Part shown: positions 48,801-58,594 of the stretch, one piece after another
How positions within the stretch are numbered: the stretch's first letter is position 1
Layout: each line of letters starts with the position of its first letter
Origin: Galaxea fascicularis
Lineage: Eukaryota > Cnidaria > Anthozoa > Scleractinia > Euphylliidae
Direction of reading: 5' to 3'
DNA: 64,000 nucleotides
Assembly: GCA_948470475.1 (NCBI GenBank)
Contig: OX419346.1
Coordinates: 1-64,000, forward strand
Translations under genes and position numbers: made by a program
The notes under the pieces: generated by a model
The model's input: the letters and a program-made list of their open reading frames with translations, nothing else
Databases searched by the model: none
Told to the model about the DNA's origin: nothing

Positions 48801-51800
48801 TTGTTGTTCAGATTTAAATGTTCAGAACTTGCTTATCATGCTTCGAAAAGTATATGTAATAATCAAGTCAAAGTAAAAGTAAAGCCATGCAAGTTAATAT
48901 CTAAATTAATATTAATGATAAAATATCAGACAGTCTATACTACATGTATTAATTTCATTAATGAGCATTAATTTCTCATACCTGGTTCTCCTCTATGTTC
49001 ATGTACAAGTATTAAATCAGTGACCTCATTAGCTCGGCATGCCTGAACTAGTTGACTCAAAACATAGTTTCCACGGTTTAGTCGCTGGCTGTTAGGGAAT
49101 ATTAGTCTGAGTTCCTTCAACATAAATTGAAAATAATAAGGTAAATTATACTTAGATTAAAGACCAACACAACTCTTTACAAAGGCTGTAAAGAACTCAA
49201 GATTGGATAAAACATTTACAAGACCCAAGATACCAGTCACCACCCCTCCAAGTGCCACAAAGACCAGTACAAAGTGCCACCCTTTCTATTTACCTTGGCA
49301 AATTGTTTCAGTCTTGAGCTTGGACTGTGAGAAGTTGTTATCATTATCTTGGGGTCTTGAACTCCAGCCCAGACATACTCATCATCCTGATGGCTTCCTG
49401 TCTCTGAAGACAAACATACAAAATCATTATTTCAAGAGAGTTCATGGAAAGGGAACCAGGAAAAGGGTGTGCTATAGTGTGCCCAGTGAGCTATTGGCAA
49501 CTTACATGACACTGTTGCCTTTATATTGGATTTAAAGAGTTCACAAATTTTGGACTCTCTGTTTGTCTCTGTATTTTTTGCCAGTAATTATGAAAGTCAT
49601 AGTAGAGCTCAAATATGTGAAAGAGTTGAGGGAGTTAACTTAAGATCTTGAGATCGTTACAAGGGGAAGACAGAGGTTGTAGAATTATTTCTCATCATTT
49701 TTCAAAACCACAAGTGAAACTAAAAAAAAATTTGTGAAACAGGTACAGATAATATTTTCTAGAACAACAAAAAGCATGTTCTAGACGTACTGTAATTTCT
49801 GGCTATAATACAAAGAAAACAGTTCCTTTTCTCACGCAAGTGGACATAATTCATTCCAATACATGCTCCAGAAAATAGACCTTTCCACAGTTTTTGTCAA
49901 CTTTTGATATTGACCATGTTACGAAAATGTATTGACACTGCTGATAAGAGCACCTTAATTTAGTAAAATAACCACGGTTGGGATGTGCATCTTTTAAAAA
50001 CACAAGTTTACAGCTTCACAAAGTCAGAAAATTTTACAGATGTTTGAACTGGCCTCTTGTGTACTTTATTAGGTACTTGCAATGTATTTTGTGTAGTTAT
50101 CCAACCTAACCAAGCCCAATTATTTCACTCAGTTTCATGATTTTCCTGGCATGCATGAGTATAATCTTCCATACACTTATTGGAAGGATTTCCACACAGC
50201 CCCTACATGAATAATACATGCATCACTGTCATACTAAGCCTGTTCCAAAAACGAATAGACTTTGAGTCACAAAAGGCAGAATTAAAAATAATTATTAATA
50301 TATGGGGCTGTGTGGAAATCATGCCCACTTACTTACATGTAGCATACAAGCAAAGTGCACAAGCACAGAAAATAACTCTTTTCTTTTTCTTTGTTTTTTG
50401 GAATGGCATTTATTTTGACCACTGACACAATGAATGAAATTAAGGCCTTGTTCAGACGCTGCTCCACTCATGTGCTGAACCTAATTGAATTAGATTTGAC
50501 TTTGGAATTTGGAGCGACAGCTGATTCAGACAGCGTACCGTGTGTTGAACCTAATAATTATTGTATTTTATACACTGAGAAGGCATTATACATCTATACA
50601 TTGTTATAATTAATGCATTTGGTTCGGCACATAAGTAGAGCACAATATGAATCAGTTGCCTCTCAAGTGTCGAACAATAGGGCAGACCTTGTGGAACTGA
50701 ACAACGTTGCCACACTGATTGAATTAAAACTGGTGTACCAAACTGATTCAGATGCTGCTCTTCTGCCGGACTTAATTCATCAATTAGGCTTGGCACATGA
50801 GTGGAACAGCATCTGAACCTGGCCTATGTTATCATTTTCTTTGTCAGGTTTATAATGTACATACAACTTACGCTCATGTTTTTCATCATCAAATTCTATG
50901 GCTTTTCTAAGGGCTGCCTCATCTTTCCTTAACTCTGTTGGAATTGGCTTACCCTCTGAAAAATAGAAACACCCATTTAAAATCCCATTAGCAACTACAA
51001 AATGGAATCTGTACAACTTACCTCCCAGACAATTAGCCCCAGACTACTCACCCCGAACCAAAGACAACTAGCCTCCAACTTACAGATGATTAGCCCCCAA
51101 CTTTACTACATTGTGTCACAAAGGTAAAAATTTCTTGTTTCCCTGCCCCCGTGGTCGACTTGTGATGAAATCAGCATTGTATTTATTGCAATATACTTCG
51201 ATCGCAGATGTAGGTGCCATATTGAAAGTGACAGAAATAAGCTTATTTCAGAGTTGCTAATTCAATAAGTTAATAATTGTAGTAAGCTGAAATTAATTAT
51301 ATTAGAAGCCACGCGTAAGCTAAGTGAGTTGTAGTATTTTGAATGTAAAATAAGTTCTTGTGTAGTACATTAGATTCACAATAAACGCGCAAGTTTGAGC
51401 CATGTATCTTTGTATTATTTTATGAATAAATTAATGAATTCTTCAGAGGAAAAGAGTTATAGAGTTAAACTACACGAAATATCTCGCATATTCAATATGG
51501 CGGCTACGTCTGCGATCGAAATAAACGTTGCAATAAATACGAGCACAGATTTCATCACGAGTCGATCACGGGAGCGGGGAAACAAGTTATTTTTACCTTT
51601 GTGACACAATGTAAAGTTGGGGGCTACTCGCCTGTAAGTTGGCAGCTAGTTGTCTTAAGTTGGGGGCTAGTTGTCTTTGGTTCGAGGGTGAGTAGTCCGG
51701 GGCTTGTCTGGGGGACGAGTTGTCTGACATTCGACTGCATGAACTGTGAATTGTTTTCAAAGGGAATTGGAAAAACAACTTTGGTAAACACAAAGAGAAG

Positions 51801-52107
51801 GTTTAAAAATAAATACGTCATCACTCTCCGAGTGAATGACCAAACTGAACAAAAATGAACTGTCTAATTTTGAGCAAAGAAAACATTTGCTCGTCAAACC
51901 TTCCAGCGCCGTTTTCAACTTCTTCTTCCGTTCGTAAGTCGACCTTTCTTTCTCCTCCACCGACTTGCGATAAAGGTACTCTCTCCTAAGTCTCGCCTGT
52001 CTTCTAAGCTGTTTAAAGAAGGTAAAAATTCAATGAGGTAAGCGGACAAAGTAGAGAAATACCTATGATCTAACAGGAAAACAAAAACACGTGTATTAAC
52101 CCACCAT
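45803..52107 (-). CDS. IMP4: U3 small nucleolar ribonucleoprotein IMP4, 9 exons
   Basis: Exons in transcript order: 52107–52105, 52008–51900, 50955–50872, 49403–49294, 49114–48982, 48222–48068, 47370–47276, 47150–47080, 45909–45803. All phases agree, giving 288 residues (human protein about 291). IMP4 is a Brix-domain component of the U3 snoRNP/SSU processome and acts in the nucleolus in 18S rRNA maturation. Residues 1–37 form the basic helical N-terminus ([15 protein letters not shown]). [21 protein letters not shown] follows. The Brix domain holds [19 protein letters not shown], the [13 protein letters not shown] segment, [50 protein letters not shown], and [13 protein letters not shown]. 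The C-terminus is [16 protein letters not shown]. The first exon supplies only the ATG, with donor GTGGGT. No truncation or frameshift was seen. The gene is divergent from the rolling-stone-like gene. Confidence 0.93.
50188..50319. mobile_element. Hairpin MITE family B, copy 2
   Basis: ATTTCCACACAGCCCC at the left and GGGGCTGTGTGGAAAT at the right are inverted copies. Size and interior (CACTGTCATACTAA, CCTGTTCC) match copy 1. It lies in an IMP4 intron. Confidence 0.85.
50443..50825. mobile_element. MITE with terminal inverted repeats of about 50 bp
   Basis: The left end (AAGGCC, then GTTCAGACGCTG and CCACTCATGTGC) is matched by an inverted right end (GCACATGAGTGG, CAGCATCTGAAC, GGCCTA). The interior is non-coding. 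It lies in an IMP4 intron, ending about 45 bp before exon 3's donor side (50,872). Confidence 0.75.
51021..51716. mobile_element. Foldback-type element with inverted repeats of about 170 bp containing short tandem repeats
   Basis: The left arm (51,021–51,195) and right arm (about 51,535–51,716) are inverted copies. Shared landmarks include GACTACTCACC, CCAAAGACAACTAGC, TTTACATTGTGTCACAAAGG and GATGAAATC. Within the arms a 23–25-bp motif around ACTAGC-CCCAACTTA repeats. The whole element fills much of IMP4 intron 2. Confidence 0.8.
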
Positions 52108-52537
52108 CTTGGATTGTGATTACGTCCCAGTCCCTCGCGGGTTTAATCAATCTCACATGCGTGAGGGAAGGATCGCAGTCTCTGGGGACAGGTTGAGTGT
52201 CCTTAGCGCCCAGGCCATATTTTTCCTTTCTTTGCTGTCTTTTCCCGGTTGTTTTCAGATTGATCGTAAAGGTGTTAAAAAGTATATTCCATATTAACTT
52301 TGTCCTCATTTTTTTCTGTAAATATCATTGTTCAGTGGCCCTCGCTTGTGCGTGACAATTGTGCGTTGATACAGCTCAATAAACAAACAAGTGCTCTAAG
52401 AGACCTATCAATATTTAAAATGAACTGTTTCATTTGGTAAAAGAAAAATTAAATACTGTTCCATTCTGTCGACCTGCAGAGCGACATTTCAAAGCTGTGC
52501 TCGTTCGGGTGATCCAGAAAAACTAGCGGTTGCAAAA
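52108..52537. promoter_or_regulatory. Shared 5' region of IMP4 (minus) and rolling-stone-like gene 1 (plus)
   Basis: Only 430 bp separates the two start codons, which point away from each other, so both promoters must lie here or overlap upstream exons. No TATA box was seen. The palindromic CTCACATGCGTGAG near 52,151 is a possible factor site. Confidence 0.5.
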
Positions 52538-54071
52538 ATGTGTCGAAATGAATTTCGTTTGCGAAATTTCAAACTTTGGCACCCTGATTGGAAAGCTTTC
52601 ACTCAGTCAAGGGTAGGTGTTGACACTTGGATATACATAAATTCACCACAAATTTCCTTCTTGAAACAACAGTATGCAAGAGAGTTTACGACCATTTCCT
52701 TTGTTTCTGACCCCTCTAGGATTGCATGAGAAACAATAGCTTTTGTCTGGGCTCCTTCTTCCCCCTAAACTCTGTCACTCTCGTCCGCCATTTTTGGGCT
52801 TAAAACTCTTACCACTGACTTGTGAGTACTGCACAGTGATAATAGATGAAGTCTGACGAATCAACCCTCTAACTTAATCACTCAGAAAGCGACCCACAAA
52901 TAAGTAGAAAGATCGGTACATGATATTGGTTCGAGACCCTGATTTGGCGTTTGAACTGGGCTTAAATTGCTAAATATAAATGAGTTTGAATTACTTTCAC
53001 ACGGCTCCCAAAGTACTACAAAAAGTATGGTATAGAGATTATTATAATTCGGTAGACATTTGTCACGTAATAAACATTTGAACGCTCTCTCTTTGCATCC
53101 AAGTTGCCCTAAAATGGAACCAAATTATCAATCAGATGTTCAACTACATGTAGATAAACTACGGGTACAGCTGGACGACCGGCAAAGTTTTATGCGCTCA
53201 GCCACGCAAATGGTTTCAGCTTCACTCAAGTCAGTTTTACAAATTAAATTAACTGTAATTAGTCCGATGACTGACTTTTTTCCTACAGTGGCTTTCCCTC
53301 CCAGTGTTCATTGGCTATCGTCTGGTAATTGCTGGTTACAATTTTGGATGGCTTATCTATAACATTTATATTTCTGGTGCCAAGCTGTTTATTTTCCTAA
53401 CCAACTGGACCTTCCTGATTCTCAACCTTTTCTTCCTGCTTGCAACATCTGTCACTATTAGTGCATTCTACTGTGAATACCGGAAGTCGCGGAGAGCAAC
53501 TAGTCCCAGCACTAACGGCAAAGCCGAAAAGACAAGTGTCCAGGTCACAAAGATGGAGGGTATTCATGAGAGTGCCCAAAACCAAGACAACGAGCTGCCC
53601 TCTACAACTGTGGGAGAAGAAGATACTCTGCGGTTTCAGCACAAACTTATGTGGTTGCTATACGTCCTCAGCGCCAATGGTGGTCTATTAGTGACAGTGG
53701 GCTACTGGACTGTGCTGTTCGAAGAGAGCGAACCAGTTGATGCCAACAATATCACTAGACATGCGCTTAATTCCGTGTTCATGTTGACTGATACATTTCT
53801 GAGCTCCATCCCAGTCCGCCTCTTCCATTTCATCTACCCGCTGCTTTATATCATAATCTACCTTGCCTTTACTGTGGTATATTGGTTTCTCGGTGGTACA
53901 AACATTGAAGGCCAGCCTTACATCTACAGTCTGCTGAATTATAACGACTATGATGCGTCAACTGGCTGTCTGGTTGGATTTTTCCTCCTCGTGGTTCAAC
54001 CTCTTTTGCAACTGATCTTATTTGGCTCAACGAAGCTGAGAGACTGCTGCTTTCGAGAGAAAGAAAATTAA
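52538..54071 (+). CDS. Rolling-stone-like multipass membrane protein, gene 1 (2 exons)
   Basis: Exon 1 (52,538–52,612) encodes 25 residues ending FTQSR. Exon 2 (53,289–54,071) follows a CTACAG acceptor at phase 0 and encodes 260 residues, total 285, close to the insect rolling stone protein. Family marks visible: N-terminal LxHPDxxxFTxS, WLSLPVFIGYRLVIAGYNFGW, QHKLMWLLYVLSANGGLLVT, NITRHALNSVFMLTDTFLSS, PVRLFHFIYPLLYIIIY and PYIYSLLNYND. Roughly six or seven hydrophobic segments are spread over the protein, with an acidic, variable loop at about residues 85–130 between the second and third. In Drosophila, rolling stone is linked to myoblast fusion; the molecular activity of the family is not established here. 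It has a paralogue with identical exon structure at 60,200–61,572. Confidence 0.85.
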
Positions 54072-54281
54072 CTTTCATCTACTGTTTGAAAACGTCCTCA
54101 GGAAAAATTTAGAAGGTTGTGTGTTCACTAACCTCAAGCTTTCTAGTCAATGTTTGACGTCGAAAATTTCTTTTTACTGACAGCACGAAAATTCTCGATT
54201 CTTCAACCAGCCGACAAATTCTTTCAGTTCACACCTGTTAGAAGAATTTATTGTTCTCTAAAAAAGTGTACCTTTGTAAAA

Positions 54282-54316
<35 letters not shown>

Positions 54317-54367
54317 TTATGTTTCGATTTTCCGTAGTAGAGTGCTCAATACATAAAGTAGAGCGTG
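54072..54367. repeat. 3' flank of gene 1 with a (TA)n microsatellite
   Basis: The 3' untranslated region of the rolling-stone-like gene is followed by a TA dinucleotide run at about 54,286–54,312. No canonical AATAAA was found near the stop codon. Confidence 0.5.
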
Positions 54368-54402
54368 ATAAATATTTAAAACAGGAAAAAGACTACACTT
54401 TT

Positions 54403-54445
54403 ATCCCTACAAGCCTGTTTCGTGATTACTCACTCTTCAGGGGAT
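54403..54445 (-). ncRNA. Hammerhead-type ribozyme motif, minus strand
   Basis: This is the mirror copy of the motif at 54,452–54,494. The sequence is identical over this stretch on the opposite strand, so it folds the same way. It would be present only in minus-strand transcripts. Confidence 0.55.
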
Positions 54446-54451
54446 TTTAAA

Positions 54452-54494
54452 ATCCCCTGAAGAGTGAGTAATCACGAAACAGGCTTGTAGGGAT
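54452..54494 (+). ncRNA. Hammerhead-type ribozyme motif, plus strand
   Basis: All conserved core positions fit a type I hammerhead: stem I ATCCC (54,452–54,456) pairs with GGGAT (54,490–54,494); CTGAAGA (54,457–54,463) matches the CUGANGA core; stem-loop II is GTGA-GTAA-TCAC with a GNRA loop; GAA follows at 54,476–54,478; stem III is ACA-GGCT-TGT. The predicted cleavage site is after A54,489. Hammerheads of this kind occur in Penelope-like elements and retrozymes. Activity is untested, and the short 3-bp stem III may require dimers. Confidence 0.6.
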
Positions 54495-54529
54495 AAAATT
54501 GTAGTCTTTTTCCTGTTTTAAATATTTAT

Positions 54530-55070
54530 ATATATATATTTATTCTCACCAGAGAAGCTTACTGGACCGCACAATTGTGCACGCTCCATCCTCACGGTCT
54601 CAACAAAAGACGTGAATTTAGATCTAAAAATCGCGTCCGTTACAATACTTAATTAGCGTAGCATTTTATACTGCGTGAACAAGTTTTGTGCTATAAATCG
54701 TGGTATTTTTGCCCGCCTGCACATTCTTGTATGTTACCTTTAACTTAATCTCTAGTTTATTGTCTTAGCTTGTAATGTATTGCGTAATATATTACGTAAT
54801 TTAATTTACATTTTCTAGGTTAAGTATAAATCTGGCCAATTTGTAAACCTACTAGGATTTTTAGTTTTTAAAATTTTTATCTGTAAATAACTTCGCTCCA
54901 CGTCTGAAGAAGGCCGAAGGCCGAAACGTCATTTTATTAAAGCCGGAGCAGTTAGAAGTTTGCTTGATGTTTCATCGCTGTACACGTATCTAAAATACAC
55001 ATCAAAGCACTGTATCCTTCTTGGATCCTTCTACTGTGAGTTCATCGTTTGGTCTGCCATATTTACTCTG
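54530..55070 (+). mobile_element. Possible Penelope-like or retrozyme-type remnant with a degenerate hammerhead
   Basis: Non-coding sequence between (TA)n tracts. At 54,904–54,930 it contains CTGAAGA, a GGCC-GAA-GGCC hairpin, GAAA and CGTC, closely resembling a hammerhead core with an extra A and only a 2-bp stem III. GCTCC upstream (54,895–54,899) can pair with GGAGC downstream (54,945–54,949) as distal stem I. No reverse transcriptase is left, so element class is inferred. Confidence 0.4.
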
Positions 55071-55095
55071 TCTATATATATATATATATATATAT
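55071..55095. repeat. (TA)n microsatellite
   Basis: Uninterrupted TA dinucleotides after GTCTA; similar tracts flank the palindrome upstream. Confidence 0.9.
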
Positions 55096-55781
55096 ACATT
55101 TCATGCCCATGCACTATGCTTACCTAACTATTAATTTAGCACAAATAATCGTCACCTGAATAGACATTCTTTGAAAGTTAATGAATTATCACCAAAGAAG
55201 TAATACGGTTTAAGAGAAGAGCGATCATACTCGTGATCTAGTGAAGCAGAGTTAGTACAACTGAGTCAAGCCACTGTAAGACTATTTTAAATTACAGTTT
55301 TACTGCTTGCACTTTATTTGTAGATCGGTTAGAGTTAAGAGATAAGGAACTGAGTAAGAGGGCGTGCCGCCTTATGAAGCTACACGCATGTGCGACAAGA
55401 AAGTGCATTTTTAAACAACATATTCAAGTGATTCAAATTGTAGAATTGTAGTGGTTCAAAGGCGATAAAAAATTCTGATACACTGAAGTCCTTTAAATTT
55501 CTTCTCATTGAAGACTTATGGTGGAAATATGAACCGTGGACAGGCTTTCTGATTTATGATTATGAATATAGTACTGAAAAATTGACTTGTCATCTTTGTG
55601 AAAGACATTTTGAAACAACAATTGATGAAATTCTCAATTTGCCACGCAGCAACTTAAATTAACAAAATAATCAGTTCAAAGTGTTTTGTCTATGGCTGTA
55701 ATATTTCTATCCGGAGTTTCTTCGTGCAAGTTTTATTATACTATATGACTCGAAAGCGGGTATAAATAATTCACCATTGAA
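55096..55781. other. Intergenic, no gene seen
   Basis: AT-rich stretch with no supported exon. A TATAAATA sequence at 55,761 is only 21 bases from the next ATG, too close for it to be a TATA box for that start. Confidence 0.45.
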
Positions 55782-56434
55782 ATGGATGATTTTAAAAGAA
55801 CAATAAAGAATCTGGAAGAAAATTTAAAAACGTTGCAGCTAGCTCACCGGCAGTCTTTTGTGAATTCTAGGCAACTGCCGCTTTTAACTCGAGAACAATA
55901 TCGTCTCACTTTGCATAACAGTAATGCGGGATTTTTTTAATCCATCGCCGACGCAAGCAATTCAACACAAACAAGTTTGTGATCGTTCTCCTGAGAATAA
56001 TTTTAAAATCAAACTAAAATAAAAAAGTTGTCATTTTCCTTGTTAATAACTCTAATCCTAAATTCTTCAAGGCTTGCATTGCAAGACTTAACTTGCTTCT
56101 AATAGATCACAGAAGTGTCCAAAGTTCCAGTTGAAATTGACTGAAGAACAAAAAGCTTGAAAGCTTGCAGACTACAAAGTAAACAGCGTATACACGCCCG
56201 CATATGAGTAAATTTTTAATGTTAGTCTAAAACTCTATTTCCATTGTGACTGCCATTCAATAATGCGAGGTGGCAATTGCCTTTTTGTTTCTATGGAAAC
56301 AAGCGCAGGTGATGGATTTTTTCAATTTGCGAAAACAATTCGTTTTTGTAGAAGAACTCGACTGCCTTATTGTAAATTGGCCTCATGCACGTAAACTGCG
56401 CTCCAACGAAGGAAATGGGCAGCCCAGCTTATGA
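55782..56434 (+). CDS. Candidate small two-exon protein, unidentified
   Basis: Exon 55,782–55,920 starts with ATG and encodes MDDFKRTIKNLEENLKTLQL then a basic segment (LPLLTREQYRLTLHN). It ends A|GTAATG in phase 1. A later acceptor (TTTTTGTAG, exon from 56,352) continues in the matching phase to a stop at 56,434, giving 73 residues with a helical, coiled-coil-like start. The second exon overlaps, in another frame, the start of the 450-codon frame at 56,385. Both cannot easily be the main product of one transcript. The gene is not recognised and is low confidence. Confidence 0.25.
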
Positions 56435-57737
56435 CTTAGGCTCGCTCTGCTCGAGCCCTTTACTTTATCCCGAAGGAGATGATTTCCTCAGACAGCCTGT
56501 AAACGTTTTCTACGATGAAGATGTCAGCTTCGATTTTGTCGATAGTTTTGGAACAGGTTTTGCTATAGCAAGGAATGGCATGAATGAAGAGAATACGACA
56601 TTACGAACACATGATCAAGCTTTGACAAGCGGTAGAGCCACTTCAATACATAGTGACCAGGCGGACGTAGAATATAACAACGATAAAAAAGCGTTTAACG
56701 GCGAATCAAGCAGTACCATGCCTTGTAACAATGAAAACAGAGGCTCTGTTGACGATACGACATCCGCTTCCGAGTATACTAAGAGTTCTACAAATGAAGT
56801 AACAAGCATAAAAACAGGTGATTTACAATCTGAAACTTTGTGTATAAACGCTGAACATGAAAAGCCCGAAAACACAAGTGAGAATGAGAAGAAAAATCAC
56901 GCTTTATCACAGAACAGTTGTAATGACGTAAAAAGCGGTGGCCAAGTCAACAACAGGTCTTCAGAAACCAATTCGTCTAGAGACCATCACAGACATTTCT
57001 CTGATAGTGTCTACTCGAATAACAATTTCGATGAAAAACCTCTACATGTATTTCACAATGATGTACTGTCACCGCGAGGAATGCATAAACCTTCAGGTAA
57101 ACTCAATCCGTCACAGGATCTTGGCAGAAAAGAATCACGAGTGACAAGATGGAAGAAAATTGATGGTTCTTCCTTCAGCGTGAAAAGCTCTCCTTTTAAA
57201 CGCTGTGTCGTTCCAAAGACATTTTATTCTCCGTTTTGGACACCGGAAAGCAGTGCAACAAAGCAGGAAAAATTAATGGAAGACGGTTTTATTCACGCGC
57301 AACGAAATGTGGATATTTTGTACTGCTGTAATTGCAGGTCGCAAAAGCGAGACGCTAAGAGCAAGAGATGTAAGGCAAAGAGTGATGCTGGCTTTTACAA
57401 AGATGCCAACAAATATAATGACTTTTTAAAACGCGATTCTGTTTTTAAACAACAAGGAAACTCCAGCAGGCACCATAACAAAACGTTTACTGAAGTCGTT
57501 TCTGTACATCTTGACGACAGCGGAACAAACAATAATGACCAAGGGATTTCGTTGCCCGCAATTAACACTCCACCATCAAAGCGTAAAGCGGTTCCAAACA
57601 AGAAATCGATTGGTAGTTCATTTCAGTCTAATGCTCTATCCCTGACGTCGATAGAAAGGTTGATTAAAAAATACAAAGGGCATGGATTTGACTTAGTTAA
57701 GGAGCAAAAAAGATATCAACTTAAACCGTTTAAATAG
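56385..57737 (+). CDS. Unidentified 450-residue hydrophilic protein, single long open frame
   Basis: An intronless frame starts at the first ATG after an in-frame TAA (56,373) and ends at TAG, which supports this start. The protein is rich in Ser, Asn, Lys and Asp, with no membrane segment or signal peptide, and looks largely disordered. Features visible: an acidic, aromatic N-terminal patch (DEDVSFDFVDSFGTGF, about 45–60), a cysteine cluster YCCNCRSQKR at about 313–322 followed by a basic stretch, and a basic C-terminus (IERLIKKYKGHGFDLVKEQK). The length makes a chance frame unlikely in AT-rich DNA. I recognise no family. A nuclear or centrosomal disordered protein is possible, but that is speculation. 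Confidence 0.6.
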   Translation: MHVNCAPTKEMGSPAYDLGSLCSSPLLYPEGDDFLRQPVNVFYDEDVSFDFVDSFGTGFAIARNGMNEENTTLRTHDQALTSGRATSIHSDQADVEYNNDKKAFNGESSSTMPCNNENRGSVDDTTSASEYTKSSTNEVTSIKTGDLQSETLCINAEHEKPENTSENEKKNHALSQNSCNDVKSGGQVNNRSSETNSSRDHHRHFSDSVYSNNNFDEKPLHVFHNDVLSPRGMHKPSGKLNPSQDLGRKESRVTRWKKIDGSSFSVKSSPFKRCVVPKTFYSPFWTPESSATKQEKLMEDGFIHAQRNVDILYCCNCRSQKRDAKSKRCKAKSDAGFYKDANKYNDFLKRDSVFKQQGNSSRHHNKTFTEVVSVHLDDSGTNNNDQGISLPAINTPPSKRKAVPNKKSIGSSFQSNALSLTSIERLIKKYKGHGFDLVKEQKRYQLKPFK

Positions 57738-58594
57738 ATTTGGGATAATTGACTGATGCAGGTAGCTGACTCCGGACGAATTTCACATTTATACTCTCCG
57801 GGTTTCAATTGCAGGCGTTAATTGCCACAACTGACCGAGCCTTCTTGCCAGACTACTGGTAATGGCGAACTTGATATAAGTGTTTCTAGAACCATTACAA
57901 TCGAGCTGAGAAACTTAACAATGGTCAACTTCAATTATCATACTGAGTTACCGTAAGTGAACCTTGTGCTGTTATTACAATTGGCAGTTTTTAAGAAAAG
58001 CACCAGGTCGCGGTGTCTTGAAAGATTATTGGGAGGCGGGAAGAAGACAGAGTCCTTCATGAAAACGTCTGTGATGTTGAATGACTATCTCAAACTCTGG
58101 TCGAGTTCTAAATTATATTTATCAACTTAATCGTGTCTTCTCTCAATTATAATGAGCTTTGTTTTGTCTTCTTTTTTCTTGTTGAAGCCTAATTCAGTAA
58201 CTAATTTTCAAAAACATTTTTCTATTACCACTTAAAAACCTAATTATTCTTAGTGGTTCTAATGTTGTTCTATATCTTGTTGGCCCGCGCTTTTGTTTAT
58301 TGGCATTAACATACCTATTGCTGGCGTTCATGATTAAGGCTTGTAGCGACGGCTTTGCAATTCAAACTCCAGTGTATTAACATTGACATTAGGTGTGCTG
58401 GTTAAATTCGTATTCTGCCTGCATGCCAATTTGGGTTCTTTCGGCTTTTACTTCGTGTACCAAACACAGCTGAACTAAAAGCCTTGGTTTTACGTCCGTG
58501 TCCGATGCAGAAAGTAACAGATCTGATCGAGTCAGGCCAAAACTCCGTCGTGCGCCAAATTACCGTAGTTTGAACTCTTAAAAATAAAAAATCT
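57738..58594. other. Intergenic, no gene seen
   Basis: Presumed 3' flank of the 450-codon frame. The first AATAAA on the plus strand is near 58,584, about 850 bp past the stop. Nothing else was recognised. Confidence 0.45.

Larger units (their letters stand above)
54368..54529. repeat. Near-perfect 162-bp palindrome
   Basis: The two 81-bp arms meet at TTTTAAAA (centre 54,448/54,449) with no loop and differ at a single position (C versus A in GACTACA-TTTTATCCC). Each arm contains a hammerhead-ribozyme-like fold, listed separately. (TA)n tracts flank it on both sides. Confidence 0.97.
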
